Assembly: GCA_921293015.1 (NCBI GenBank)
Contig: OV121081.1
Span: 3,720,001 to 3,784,000 of the forward strand
Origin: Phorcus lineatus
Lineage: Eukaryota; Mollusca; Gastropoda; Trochida; Trochidae
Reading direction: 5' to 3'
Length of the DNA stretch: 64,000 nucleotides
The translations under genes and the position numbers were made by a program. The first letter of the stretch is position 1. Each line of letters begins with the position of its first letter. The notes below the pieces were generated by a model. The model was not told the DNA's origin, did not search any database, and saw only the letters and a list, made by a program, of their open reading frames with translations. Below, one piece after another: positions 1 to 9,009 of this stretch.

Positions 1-407
1 ATCTTCATTTTATGAGCTATACGATACTTGATTACTGAGTGTTATAGAAATATACTTAATATATGCGTCTGCATTGCCAGTTGACATTTGCAACCTTATT
101 CTTTGAATAAATGTTATTCTATTTCAGAATCATAAGTTATCTAAAATCTGTATGTGCTAAGCAGGTGCATAATGTTTACGTTGATGGTGAAATTGTAATG
201 AAAAACAAGGGAAAAACTTATTATCAAGATTTGTTCTAAATGTCACGAGTTAATTCAAATATAACAATAACAACCTTGATCTGAAAAACTCTTTTTTAGT
301 TTTTCTTAGATTTGTGTTGCACCAAACTTTGCCTTCCCTTAACTTGACCATACACAAACCATTAATGTATATTGTGGAGAACATATAAAAAACTTAGAAC
401 TCAAAAC
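1..407. other. No gene seen (left edge)
   Basis: AT-rich sequence with no supported coding region. On the minus strand it lies downstream of the host reading frame that ends at 408, so it may be its 3' untranslated region. No convincing poly(A) signal could be assigned. Confidence 0.3.
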
Positions 408-938
408 CTATTCAACTACCTGGGTAGAAGTATCTTTCTTCCTTCCGCGACCCCTTCGTCTTCGGGTATATCCTCGATTCAAAAGTGTGTCGTACGATAT
501 GCATTCAACAATTGCGTTTTCCCTTGAAAATGATGGTCTTTTGGATGTTCTTAATGGCAGTTTCAATGACAGTGTTTTCCTCTTTAAACTTGTTTTTTCC
601 TGATTTTCTGAGTTAATTTCTGAAATAAAATCCTCCTCCATTGACGTCTGTTGTTTTAATCTCTCAGCAGATGCATCCCAAGGATTGGCAACAGTTTGTA
701 TGACGCTGAAGGACATACTGACATTGTGCACACTTCTCACTGGCTCGGGTTCATCTGTCAACCTTTTATTGCACCTGATATTCCAATCTTTCAGCGCACC
801 TTTCGATTGTTCTTGTACCTTGTTGTTTTGGTCCTCCTGCATATTGCCCAAATCCAACGTGGCAGTTACTGCATATTTGATTTTACCTTTGTCAGAGTCA
901 TCGTCAGATTCAGTAGATTTGAGTAACAGCGTTACCTG
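408..938 (-). CDS. Host reading frame, unknown nuclear-type protein, interrupted by a retrotransposon
   Basis: An open frame of about 175 codons runs from 938 down to a stop at 408. It starts with an acidic Ser/Asp stretch (about STESDDDSD) and ends in a strongly basic tail (RRRRGRGRKK) that looks like a nuclear localisation or nucleic-acid-binding segment. I recognise no domain. At its 5' end it meets the left flank of a retrotransposon (939-3653). If the element and one copy of the 7-bp repeat are ignored, the frame continues for 11 more codons to an ATG at 3693. That suggests an exon was hit by the insertion. A weak splice acceptor (CCAG at 936-939) is the alternative explanation for the 5' boundary. 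The + strand frames over the same bases look like shadows. Function is unknown and expression uncertain. Confidence 0.4.
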   Translation of the reverse strand, partial: QVTLLLKSTESDDDSDKGKIKYAVTATLDLGNMQEDQNNKVQEQSKGALKDWNIRCNKRLTDEPEPVRSVHNVSMSFSVIQTVANPWDASAERLKQQTSMEEDFISEINSENQEKTSLKRKTLSLKLPLRTSKRPSFSRENAIVECISYDTLLNRGYTRRRRGRGRKKDTSTQVVE

Positions 939-3653
939 GACTCATCTTTTTTGAACGAACTTGAATTTGACATTTCAGCTTACTCCGATGTTATTTGATT
1001 GAATTTGAAAGACTTCTTGAATCAAATTCAAAGACCAACTCAATATATTTGGGTGACTTTAATGTACATTTTGACAATAATCATTGTGCAGAAAGAGAGA
1101 AGATAGTAAAGTTGTTGAACACACACAACCTTGCTCAACTGGTGTCTGCACCTACTCATAAGTCTGGTCATACACTGGATTGGGTGGTTACTTCTGATAA
1201 AATATCATTAGTAACTGATGTCAAAGTAATTGATAAACAGATATCTGATCACAGCTGCGTAAGCATGACATGGAACATGTTCAAACCTCAACTAAAACCT
1301 ATGCAAATCAAATGTCGGAATTTAAGAAGCATTGACAAAGAAAAGTTCAAGTTGGATATTCTGAACTCTCCATTGCTCAGTGAAATATCAACAGATCCAA
1401 ACGTATTGACTGCCATGTATAATTCAACTTTGATGATTCTTTTTGATAAACATGCTCCTGTTCAGGTAAAACATGTTCGGATGAGACCGGATACCTTTTG
1501 GTATAATGATTTGGTACTTCAAGCAAATCGAGAGTGCAGAGTGGCGGAACGTCAATGGCGAAAATCTCGACTTGAGATACATCGACAAATATATCGGCAG
1601 AAAAGACAAGAACTCAGTAAAGTCATTAGGAAAGCCAAAGCTGACTATTGTAATCATAAAATATTGGAAACGCAAGGTAACTCGGCTAAGTTATATACAT
1701 TCATAAACCAACTCCTTGGTAAGAATGACAAAGCTAGGTATCCTGTACACGATTCTGATGAAGTTCTTGCCAATGACTTTGCGGAATATTTTGACACTAA
1801 GATTAAAGTCATTCAACGTGATCTGAAAAATACTTCAAGTGAGTCAAGTCAATGTGCGAATTTTGACGCACTAACTTGCAATGAACTTTCCTATTTTGAA
1901 CCTTTAACCCAACAAGAAGTTGAGAAGATTATTAGGTCATCTAAGAAAACAACTTGTTCTCTGGATCCTATTCCCACAAATATGTTAATAGATTACTTAA
2001 ATATACTTCTTCCTTTCATTACAAATTTGGTGAATTTAAGTTTATCTACAGGAGTTTTTCCAGACTCCCTTAAATCTGCAATTGTGAAACCTCTTCTCAA
2101 GAAAAGTGACCTAGATCCTGACAGTCTAAGTAGCTATAGACCTGTGTCTAATGTTTCATTTATCTCAAAAATCATCGAAAAGGCAGTCAATATAAGACTC
2201 AAAGATCATCTCAAAGAATATGGGCTTATGGATGAGTTTCAATCTGCCTACCGTGACAATCACAGTACAGAAACCGCTTTACTGCGAGTTATGAATGAAT
2301 TGAGAAGTCAAGTGGATGATGGGAATATTGCTTCGTTAACACTCTTAGATCTTTCGGCAGCATTTGACACAGTGGATCACAATCTGCTACTCTCTAAACT
2401 TCAGCTAGAGATGGGTATAACAAATGTTGCGCTTGACTGGATTGAGTCTTATCTGAAAAATAGATCACAAACCGTGGTCATTAATCAGGTTGAATCTAAA
2501 CACTATTCACTATCGTGTGGAGTTCCTCAAGGATCCGTCCTTGGCCCTGTGCTGTTTGTGCTTTATACTACTAGTTTTGGTAGAGTGATAGAGAATAATA
2601 ACATTCAACACCAATGTTATGCTGATGACAGTCAACTGATTGACAGCTTCAAGCCAGAAAATGTCCAAATAGCTTTGCGACGAACAACTGATTGCACATC
2701 TGATATCAAGTCCTGGATGTCTTTGAATAAACTGAAGCTAAGTGATGAGAAAACAGAGGCTTTGTTAATAGGCACTAAGCGTAATTTGCGTAACATTCCG
2801 TTTAGCTCTGTTGAAGTCGGAAGTGCTGAAATTCCTTTCGCTGACCGAGCTAAAAACCTTGGCGTCATCATTGATTCAGAACTAACAATGGAACCACAAA
2901 TAGATAAACTTTGTAAAACTTGTTATTACTATCTCCGTTGCATCGGTCAAATACGTCATCTTATTACAAGAGATGCTGCAAAAATACTAGTACAAATGCT
3001 TGTTCATTCTAGACTTGATTATAGTAACAGTTTGCTGATAGGAATCAGTAAACGTCAACTATACAAACTTCAGAAAGTTCAGAACACTGCAGCAAGAATA
3101 GTGACTAGAACTTCTAAATCATGTCACATAACAACTGTACTTAAGGATCTGCACTGGCTTCCAATTGAAGCAAGAATCAAGTTTAAAGTCATCTGCATGG
3201 CATACAAATGTCGAAATAATTCTGCACCACTATACCTTTCAAAGATGTTAAATGACTACATCCCTGCAAAAACTCTTCGTTCACAGAATTTGAACTTTCT
3301 CAAGATACCAAACTCTAATCATACCAGTTATGGACAGAAATCATTCAGTTATGCTGCTCCCCGACTTTGGAATCAACTTCCTCATGTCCTCAAGATAACG
3401 CCTTCATTGACTGTTTTTAAATCAAAACTCAAAACTTATCTTTTTTCAAGCTATTATTCCTAGATTTTTCCCACTGACGTAATTATCTGACTTTGTGTAC
3501 TATATTTATTCATATGTTATAACTCATACTTTTCTCTTTGATTTTATTCATGCCAATACTTCACATCATTACCCTTTATTCTAACATGTATATGCGCTTT
3601 GAGCATGCACCTTGTGTATGGATATAGCGCTTTATAAATACTCATTATTATTA
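939..3653 (+). mobile_element. 5'-truncated CR1/L2-like non-LTR retrotransposon with 7-bp target duplication
   Basis: The element is bounded by TTACCTG at 932-938 and 3654-3660. Its 3' end has the hallmark of CR1/L2-type elements: a short untranslated region ending in 'gcgctttataaatactc' and an (ATT)n microsatellite tail. The left end falls inside the endonuclease domain, so the 5' part was lost at insertion. Endonuclease-like sequence before about 990 is in a different frame from the main ORF, which indicates a one-base frameshift. The downstream reverse transcriptase frame is uninterrupted, so the copy is fairly young. The clade assignment (CR1/L2 rather than Jockey) rests on motif style only. 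Confidence 0.85.
995..3463 (+). CDS. Non-LTR retrotransposon ORF2: partial endonuclease plus reverse transcriptase
   Basis: The frame of about 820 codons holds the C-terminal half of an exonuclease-endonuclease-phosphatase nuclease: LGDFN near residue 20 and SDH near residue 85. A complete reverse transcriptase follows. Visible RT blocks are IVKPLLKKSD, SSYRPVSN, FQSAYRDNHSTETALL, the catalytic LLDLSAAFDTVDH (first Asp), GVPQGSVLGP and the YADD box. The tail has the usual 'LHWLPIEARIKFK' and 'SYAAPRLWNQLP' blocks. The frame opens without an ATG just after a stop at 968-970, because the element is 5' truncated. The catalytic residues are intact, but without the N-terminal endonuclease and ORF1 this copy cannot be autonomous. 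Confidence 0.93.
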   Translation: MIEFERLLESNSKTNSIYLGDFNVHFDNNHCAEREKIVKLLNTHNLAQLVSAPTHKSGHTLDWVVTSDKISLVTDVKVIDKQISDHSCVSMTWNMFKPQLKPMQIKCRNLRSIDKEKFKLDILNSPLLSEISTDPNVLTAMYNSTLMILFDKHAPVQVKHVRMRPDTFWYNDLVLQANRECRVAERQWRKSRLEIHRQIYRQKRQELSKVIRKAKADYCNHKILETQGNSAKLYTFINQLLGKNDKARYPVHDSDEVLANDFAEYFDTKIKVIQRDLKNTSSESSQCANFDALTCNELSYFEPLTQQEVEKIIRSSKKTTCSLDPIPTNMLIDYLNILLPFITNLVNLSLSTGVFPDSLKSAIVKPLLKKSDLDPDSLSSYRPVSNVSFISKIIEKAVNIRLKDHLKEYGLMDEFQSAYRDNHSTETALLRVMNELRSQVDDGNIASLTLLDLSAAFDTVDHNLLLSKLQLEMGITNVALDWIESYLKNRSQTVVINQVESKHYSLSCGVPQGSVLGPVLFVLYTTSFGRVIENNNIQHQCYADDSQLIDSFKPENVQIALRRTTDCTSDIKSWMSLNKLKLSDEKTEALLIGTKRNLRNIPFSSVEVGSAEIPFADRAKNLGVIIDSELTMEPQIDKLCKTCYYYLRCIGQIRHLITRDAAKILVQMLVHSRLDYSNSLLIGISKRQLYKLQKVQNTAARIVTRTSKSCHITTVLKDLHWLPIEARIKFKVICMAYKCRNNSAPLYLSKMLNDYIPAKTLRSQNLNFLKIPNSNHTSYGQKSFSYAAPRLWNQLPHVLKITPSLTVFKSKLKTYLFSSYYS

Positions 3654-3660
3654 TTACCTG

Positions 3661-4269
3661 ACCAGGATTCAATCGTAAGCAACTGTACAGCATCAATCAA
3701 CTGTTGAGAGTTTGATTCGGACAAATCTATTATTTCAGTTGACTAGTATACCAGGAAACCTCTCAGCTTTGCAGAATAGATGTCTGAAAAATAAAGACTT
3801 CCATTTGAAAAAGCGTTTCATTGTAAACCGAGTGATATTTGATTGTACTTAAACTCACATCAACTCAAACTTATGCAAAATTAAAATTTGAGACAATCAA
3901 ACTCAAATAGAAGAATTTAAATGGAAATGAATAACAGATTACGGATTACCTTAAAGTATAAGGACATGAGCGAAAATGGATTTAATCAAACAAGGTTGAT
4001 ATTCCAAAAATTTGAACCCTTCCAAATCCATTGATATTTCGCCTTAGACTCAACACCAATTGTACAAACTTTAATCCCCAAAAACAGAAATGTTCTTCTG
4101 AAATTTCGAGCTTCCTGTATCCTTCAGTTTCTGAGAATTTATCTTTAAACGTGTTAAGAAGACAATGGCGTCACGAAAGGTTACAGAACTGGACAGAAGA
4201 CTGCCATGAAAGAAGCCCATATTAGCCTAATGGGCCTGATGAGATAACATGGTGAATCTCCTTATGTTA
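3661..4269. other. Intergenic, no gene seen
   Basis: The minus strand of 3661-3693 may be the 5' continuation of the interrupted host frame (ATG at 3693). The remainder is AT-rich with only short, unconvincing frames. Confidence 0.35.
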
Positions 4270-4614
4270 TAGTTAACAAGCAAAGTAAGCTATATCCCCT
4301 GCCAAATGAAAATATTGTGAAATATATTAAATAATAATCATTAATCTGAATTCTTTAACGAACCCTCATAGAACTCATAATATTTATTATATAGTTGAAA
4401 GCAGTAGCTCATTAGTAATACATTCATCCGACACAAGATAATTGCTTAATATCCTTGAGTGAATTCTGCTCATGTATTATGGCTCTTCCCTGGAAACAGT
4501 AATGTAACTTGTGTTTCCTTGACACTAGCCAAAGGTTCAATTCTAGAGATGTTGAACACCCAAAAAGGCACCACTCCACATGGTGATTGTTCCAAATTCC
4601 ACGTTTCAATGTGC
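4270..4614. repeat. Left half of an interspersed repeat split by the Polinton
   Basis: The stretch shares segments such as 'gctatatccccygccaa', 'gtgaaatatatt' and 'ccaaatggcaccact'-like blocks with a second copy at about 55865-56220. The matching right half resumes immediately after the Polinton at 22021 ('gccaagtttcaacgagttaggtct', compare 'gcaagtttcaatgaactagatct' near 56178). The element therefore jumped into a pre-existing diverged repeat. Judged by eye; extent approximate. Confidence 0.5.
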
Positions 4615-4620
4615 TCAGTC
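4615..4620. repeat. Polinton target-site duplication, left (TCAGTC)
   Basis: TCAGTC immediately precedes the AG of the left inverted repeat. The same six bases follow the right inverted repeat at 22015-22020. Six base pairs is the length known for Polinton integration. Confidence 0.93.
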
Positions 4621-4810
4621 AGTAGTGTATGTTGAGTTGGGCTGAAGATTGCGAATACATTGAAACTACCATACCCCGAAAAGAGCTTATGCAAATGAGC
4701 TTCTTACCCACCACCAAAGGTCAACATAAGCAACTCCCCATATGTAAACATACCTCCATGCGAGGCTACCCGCGAAAGCACATTCCGGTAACCAAGGAGA
4801 CATGACGTCA
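4621..4810 (+). repeat. Polinton left terminal inverted repeat (190 bp)
   Basis: It pairs with the reverse complement of 21825-22014 along all 190 bases, apart from two substitutions ('ggtcaac' versus 'ggttaac', and 'acccgcg' versus 'acccccg'). The match stops right after the palindrome TGACGTCA at the inner edge. The copy on this side leads directly into the promoter of the gene cluster. Confidence 0.95.
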
Positions 4811-4832
4811 CTGAGACACGTGAGTATAAGAC
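4803..4832 (+). promoter_or_regulatory. Candidate left promoter: CRE, E-box, TATA-like
   Basis: In 30 bases there are TGACGTCA (cAMP-response/ATF palindrome, 4803-4810, last bases of the TIR), CACGTG (E-box) and GTATAAGA (TATA-like). They sit about 40-65 bases upstream of the first ATG at 4870. The spacing suits a compact early promoter. Transcription start is inferred, not shown. Confidence 0.45.
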
Positions 4833-4869
4833 GTCGAATTACCATGATTGGTGCAGGTCAACGAACACA

Positions 4870-5115
4870 ATGTCTAGAAAAGAATACAAGTGGGTGGTAT
4901 TAGCATTTCCCACCCAAAACACGAAACATCATTTTGACGAAGAAGTGATAATATCAACCTGCAAAGAATGGTTCCAAACAAAGACGTTGTGTATAGACGA
5001 TGCAAGAAATCAAAAGGATATGAATAGTTACGACATACCAGATTCTTGGGGACGCGCACGTATTTTCATCTATTCTAGAACAGAGATAAATGAAACCAAA
5101 CCATGGATAAGATAA
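4870..5115 (+). CDS. Polinton small ORF A, unknown function (81 aa)
   Basis: First ATG after the left inverted repeat. The 81-residue product has no recognised domain. It contains a tryptophan-rich centre, two cysteines and an Ile/Phe-rich C-terminal strand. The last 13 bases overlap the next ORF in another frame, a compact virus-like arrangement. It shares the upstream CRE/TATA-like region, so it would be the first cistron of the cluster. It could be an early regulator or a short structural protein. I cannot assign a role. Confidence 0.6.
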   Translation: MSRKEYKWVVLAFPTQNTKHHFDEEVIISTCKEWFQTKTLCIDDARNQKDMNSYDIPDSWGRARIFIYSRTEINETKPWIR

Positions 5116-5459
5116 TCGACGAAGTGGAATCCCATTCTATAAATCAACTCATTGAAGAACTACTATTCAACGCCTATGTGTATGTAATTAAACGAAATAT
5201 AACCAACCTACATATGCTAAAGGAAGAAGAAGAAGATGTCATCAAACAACAAGTATTGCGTATCGTCGACGAAGGAGAAGTCACATACGAATGGAAAAAA
5301 TATATACACCAAACTCCGACACTGCAGAAGATATCCCCGCTATATTTTCTTAAATACGAATGCCAAGACTATCGAGACACAAGACTGAAAACCGAATACT
5401 GGATAAAACAACTCATAGAAGCTGTTCGTAACCGCAGAGAAAACGCGAAACAATTCTAA
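5103..5459 (+). CDS. Polinton small ORF B, unknown helical protein (118 aa)
   Basis: Starts inside the preceding ORF and ends two bases before the integrase ATG. The 118-residue product looks largely alpha-helical: a 'EEEEED' acidic run near residue 43, then charged amphipathic stretches, and a basic C-terminus (RNRRENAK). No known domain is recognised and there is no signal peptide or membrane segment. Position immediately before the integrase suggests a DNA-transaction accessory protein, but this is only positional inference. Confidence 0.6.
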   Translation: MDKIIDEVESHSINQLIEELLFNAYVYVIKRNITNLHMLKEEEEDVIKQQVLRIVDEGEVTYEWKKYIHQTPTLQKISPLYFLKYECQDYRDTRLKTEYWIKQLIEAVRNRRENAKQF

Positions 5460-5461
5460 AC

Positions 5462-6652
5462 ATGACGTCATCGGAAGAGATTTATCGAGAAAACTATTAC
5501 AACCCAAGGAAAAGTGGAGCATTTGCTGGAGCCCAGAAGTTTATCAAAACTTTGAAAATTACTCATCCAAATGTGAAACCATACCGAGTGATGAAATGGT
5601 TACAGAAACAGGAAGCCTACTCGTTACATAAACCTCAAATCAAAAGATTCAAGAGGAATAGAGTAATAGTCGGAGGAATAGGAGTACAACTAGATGCAGA
5701 CCTGTGCGACGTGGGGAATATCGCTGAATATAACGATGGAACGAGATACATTCTCGTTATGATAGACTGTTTTTCCAGATATGTATGGTGTGTAACGATC
5801 AAAGACAAATCAGCCAAAACCGTAGCAAGTGCTATGGAGAAGGTCATAGCCACCATGGATAAAACACCCTATAACCTGAGAACGGATAAAGGACGAGAAT
5901 TCGCTAACAACCTAGTTAAAAAGATATACGCGAAATATCACATCAAACACTTTACCACACAAAATTCGGATGTGAAAGCAAACTATTCCGAAAGATTTAT
6001 ACGATCGTTGAGAACGATGATGTACAGGTATTTCACTTACCAAAACACCTATAGATATATAAACGTGATTCAAGACTTGATTTACAATTACAATCACCGT
6101 CCCCATCGCGGTTTGAAAGGAAGAGCACCAGCAGACATTACCCCTACGAACGAAGCCTTGGTATGGCTTGAAACCCACGCATCCAGTAAATGGAATACCA
6201 ATAAAGAATCCAACATCCTGACAAGGAAGAATGAATCCACCAGAAACAGCACAAGGTATAAGTTTAAAGTTGGTGATTACGTGCGTATATCATTAATCAA
6301 AAGAACATTCCAGAAAGAATACGAACAGAAATGGTCTGGAGAAATATTCCGAATCGTAAAACGACGACTCAGAGACGATATTCCTATATATAGTTTGGAA
6401 GACCTACAATCAGAACCAATACAAGGCACCTTCTACCAGAAAGAGCTACAGAAATACCACCAAGATCCGAACAACGCGGAGTGGTGCATAGAGAAAATCA
6501 TTAGAAACAGAACTCTCAAAAAGAGGAAGAAGAAGAGAAACGTCAAACAAGTCTTCGTGAAGTGGCTGGGTTTCCCAAACAAGTTCAACTCCTGGATTGA
6601 CGCCGAACAGGTCAAAGATTTACAGCGATATGGAATGGATAGTTATAAGTAG
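5462..6652 (+). CDS. Polinton integrase (retroviral-type DDE) with chromodomain
   Basis: 396 residues. It catalyses insertion of the linear element DNA and makes the 6-bp duplications. The N-terminus has the Polinton-type 'YYNPRKSGAFAG' box (residues 12-23). The rve core follows: Asp in QLDAD (about 78-80), Asp142 in RTDKGREF and Glu177 in NYSERF, giving an intact DDE triad. Residues 265-332 form an SH3-like C-terminal region (KFKVGDYVRIS). Residues 343-385 look like a chromodomain (VFVKWLGFPNKFNSWID), which may steer integration to marked chromatin. The ATG overlaps a TGACGTCA palindrome (5463-5470), as at the inner TIR edges. The end overlaps the next ORF by 23 bases. No frameshift is seen. 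Confidence 0.95.
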   Translation: MTSSEEIYRENYYNPRKSGAFAGAQKFIKTLKITHPNVKPYRVMKWLQKQEAYSLHKPQIKRFKRNRVIVGGIGVQLDADLCDVGNIAEYNDGTRYILVMIDCFSRYVWCVTIKDKSAKTVASAMEKVIATMDKTPYNLRTDKGREFANNLVKKIYAKYHIKHFTTQNSDVKANYSERFIRSLRTMMYRYFTYQNTYRYINVIQDLIYNYNHRPHRGLKGRAPADITPTNEALVWLETHASSKWNTNKESNILTRKNESTRNSTRYKFKVGDYVRISLIKRTFQKEYEQKWSGEIFRIVKRRLRDDIPIYSLEDLQSEPIQGTFYQKELQKYHQDPNNAEWCIEKIIRNRTLKKRKKKRNVKQVFVKWLGFPNKFNSWIDAEQVKDLQRYGMDSYK

Positions 6653-7109
6653 TACGGATAATATGAACTATTTCCCAGACAACAAACCATATCATTTTTT
6701 CATTTACCTTGATCAACCGATTCGGTTAAATGGACAATGGATAGTATCGCTCAGAGAATTTTATGCAATGGCGTCGCCACCACCTAAGAACGGACCAATC
6801 ACTAGAGCCAGAAAAGCAAAGAAGGATGTGAAAGTAACGGACGAATTGTTGTACGTATATTGTTCGGCATGCGAACCCATTATGGTAGGCGGACACCGCC
6901 AACCGCTTCTCAGACGACTGTTCTCTACTTCGGAGTCAACGTGGAAGGTGTTGATATCAGATCCATACGAAATCGGATTAAGACTCGTCAATAACACCAT
7001 TCAACAGTTCGAAGTGTATATAACAGATAGTTCCGGAAATCCCGCCACTTTCCTATCAGACGTTACGTCTTTAACACTTCAGTTGCGTCGATACCCGTTC
7101 ATGATATAA
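6630..7109 (+). CDS. Polinton minor capsid (penton-like) protein candidate
   Basis: From the ATG at 6630 the product is about 159 residues. An in-frame TTG at 6597 would add 11 residues but is a poor start. It overlaps the integrase end by 23 bases. The N-terminal pattern 'YFPDNKPYHFFIYLDQP' followed by 'LNGQWIVSLREF' is the beta-strand signature of the single-jelly-roll minor capsid family of Polintons and adintoviruses, recalled from the family and not searched. In such capsids this protein fills the pentameric vertices. The location between integrase and capsid genes fits. Sequence conservation in this family is low, so the call is a strong guess. Confidence 0.65.
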   Translation: MEWIVISSTDNMNYFPDNKPYHFFIYLDQPIRLNGQWIVSLREFYAMASPPPKNGPITRARKAKKDVKVTDELLYVYCSACEPIMVGGHRQPLLRRLFSTSESTWKVLISDPYEIGLRLVNNTIQQFEVYITDSSGNPATFLSDVTSLTLQLRRYPFMI

Positions 7110-7121
7110 AAGATTACCGTC

Positions 7122-7628
7122 ATGGAATACACAGACCTAAACGACGATAACAGTCTCTACATCCCTAATCCTACAACATGGCAGAAATATTATGCGAACA
7201 TAGCCAGAGGTAAAGATACATCTCCGGGAAACAGCAGAAATGTGACAGCGATGACAAACGTACAACAGATACTGAACCCTATTCTCAGAGAGAACCGCCA
7301 GGAAGACAACGCAATGCGTACGAAAGAAGAGGATATAAAACTGGTGACACCAACCGAACAGGCCCTAGATCAAGCCAAAGCTGAGATAGAGAGGAACCCC
7401 GAAAACGTGTCGCGTATAGCTATAGCGAAAGGAATGCAAGTCAAAAGAAAGAGACGCAAGCAGAAAGGTGGCAGTGGGAAACCGACCTCTCGCAAGGTAA
7501 GACCACTGTCTAGAGGGAAGAAGAGGAAGAAGACGAAGAAGAATAAGAAAAGGAACACCGTTCCCAGAAGACGAAACAAGATCATCTTTAACAGGAAGTC
7601 AGCATCCTTCAGAGACATATTTGGTTAA
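7122..7628 (+). CDS. Polinton basic virion core-like protein (pX/pVII-like)
   Basis: 168 residues. The first half is neutral to acidic with a predicted helix (residues 55-100). From about residue 105 the protein becomes extremely basic: KRKRRKQK, then RKVRPLSRGKKRKKTKKNKKR. Such a tail is typical of proteins that condense DNA inside the capsid. It sits 12 bases after the minor capsid candidate and 17 bases before the major capsid candidate, the neighbourhood in which adintoviruses and Polintons encode an adenovirus core-protein-like product. Homology is inferred from charge and position, not from a diagnostic motif. Confidence 0.55.
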   Translation: MEYTDLNDDNSLYIPNPTTWQKYYANIARGKDTSPGNSRNVTAMTNVQQILNPILRENRQEDNAMRTKEEDIKLVTPTEQALDQAKAEIERNPENVSRIAIAKGMQVKRKRRKQKGGSGKPTSRKVRPLSRGKKRKKTKKNKKRNTVPRRRNKIIFNRKSASFRDIFG

Positions 7629-7645
7629 CAACATCAACAACGATA

Positions 7646-9001
7646 ATGGCTGCAGTAATATCGGATTCCAAATTCTTTACCGAAACTCAACCACAAGAAC
7701 TGGACCTATTTAGCCTACCACCCACGCAGACGGGAGTCGAAAGGACTTATTTACAGGACTGTAGACCAATATCTTCCTACTCAGGAGATACACCAATCGA
7801 ATTTCATGTCAGTACTCAAGATGGATTGGAATATATAGATTTACGCAGATCAATGATATACATGAAGTGTAGAATTACAAAGGGGGATGATACTCATTTA
7901 CCGTTAACAGAAAAATGCGGTCCAGTAAATCTGCTAATGCATAGCATGTTCAGTCAAGTAGACGTGAGACTTCAAGGAAAGTTGATAACCTCAACCAACA
8001 ACCATTACCCGTACAAGGTTATTATCCAAACCATCCTCAACACGAACGAGATTGATGCCAAATCCAAACTAACTACCCAGCTATACGCTAAAGACACAGA
8101 AGGTAAGATGGATGTAACAGACCCGGACGGAGGCAACATGGGACTTTTCGAAAGATCTAAATTAACCTCCGCTAGTAAAAGTTTTGATTTAGCGGGACCG
8201 TTAATGCATGACATCTTTAACATGAACCGCTACATTCTGAATCAAGTTGACGTCCAAGTCAAACTCTATCGTTCGAATCCCAAGTTCGCCCTGATGGCAG
8301 AGAAAGCAGACGGAAGCTACACCATAAAGATAGAAGACATCGTTTTGAAAGTGATGAAGGTTAAGGTGAATCCTGGAGTGATATGGGGTCACAGTACAGC
8401 GCTATCCACGACTACAGCGAAATATCCCTACAAACGTACAGAAATCAAGATGATGTCCATACCAGCGGGACAAGTGTCTTTGAGTTATGACAACATCTTT
8501 CAGGGAGCCCGACCAAACAAAGTGGTCGTAGGATTTGTATCTTCAAAAGCAGTAGCGGGTGACCTTACCAAAAACCCTTATAATTTTGCCAACTACGATG
8601 TAACAGCAATAGCCCTTTACTGCGATGGAGAATCAGTAGGCGAAACAGGACCGATGAAAATAAGTTATGACAACTCGCAAGGTCAGAACGTTATCCCGGC
8701 TTTCGTCAATCTATTTAGATACAACGAAACCTGGTTTGCAAACGAAGGTGATCTACGAGGTTTGAGCAGCATCAACCTAAACAGGAAGGAATTTGGATCC
8801 GGTTATGCGCTGTACGTTTTCCCAATAGAACCAAGTTTCGGGAGAACGAATGATCAAGCATACCTGACTCTTAAAAAGAAAGGTTCCATGCGCTTAGAGG
8901 CTCAATTCGGAAGAGCGTTGACAGAAACGGTTACGTGTGTTGTGTACGCAGAATTTGGAGATGGTTTCCAGATCGAGAGATCTAGAAATATTATTTTGTA
9001 A
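7646..9001 (+). CDS. Polinton major capsid protein candidate (double jelly-roll)
   Basis: 451 residues, beta-rich throughout, no membrane segment or signal peptide. The beginning 'ERTYLQDCRPISS' and 'IEFHVSTQDGLEYIDL' is the type found in invertebrate proteins annotated as F54H12.2-like, which I believe are Polinton capsid-related. Further family-style blocks are 'MFSQVDVRLQGKLI' (about residue 100) and 'YPYKVIIQTIL'. By size, position and neighbours (core-like protein upstream, maturation protease downstream) it is the shell protein. The length is a little short compared with the roughly 500-650 residues of many members. The frame is intact. Structure prediction would settle the jelly-roll fold. 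Confidence 0.75.
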   Translation: MAAVISDSKFFTETQPQELDLFSLPPTQTGVERTYLQDCRPISSYSGDTPIEFHVSTQDGLEYIDLRRSMIYMKCRITKGDDTHLPLTEKCGPVNLLMHSMFSQVDVRLQGKLITSTNNHYPYKVIIQTILNTNEIDAKSKLTTQLYAKDTEGKMDVTDPDGGNMGLFERSKLTSASKSFDLAGPLMHDIFNMNRYILNQVDVQVKLYRSNPKFALMAEKADGSYTIKIEDIVLKVMKVKVNPGVIWGHSTALSTTTAKYPYKRTEIKMMSIPAGQVSLSYDNIFQGARPNKVVVGFVSSKAVAGDLTKNPYNFANYDVTAIALYCDGESVGETGPMKISYDNSQGQNVIPAFVNLFRYNETWFANEGDLRGLSSINLNRKEFGSGYALYVFPIEPSFGRTNDQAYLTLKKKGSMRLEAQFGRALTETVTCVVYAEFGDGFQIERSRNIIL

Positions 9002-9009
9002 TAAGAAAG

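Noticed and set aside
4424-4694. Two minus frames at the left Polinton border
   Set aside because: They run across the host repeat and into the TIR; no conserved feature.
7370-7618. Minus-strand hydrophobic frame (82 codons)
   Set aside because: Antisense of the Lys/Arg-rich core-like protein; its Phe/Leu richness is the complement of AAG/AGA codons.
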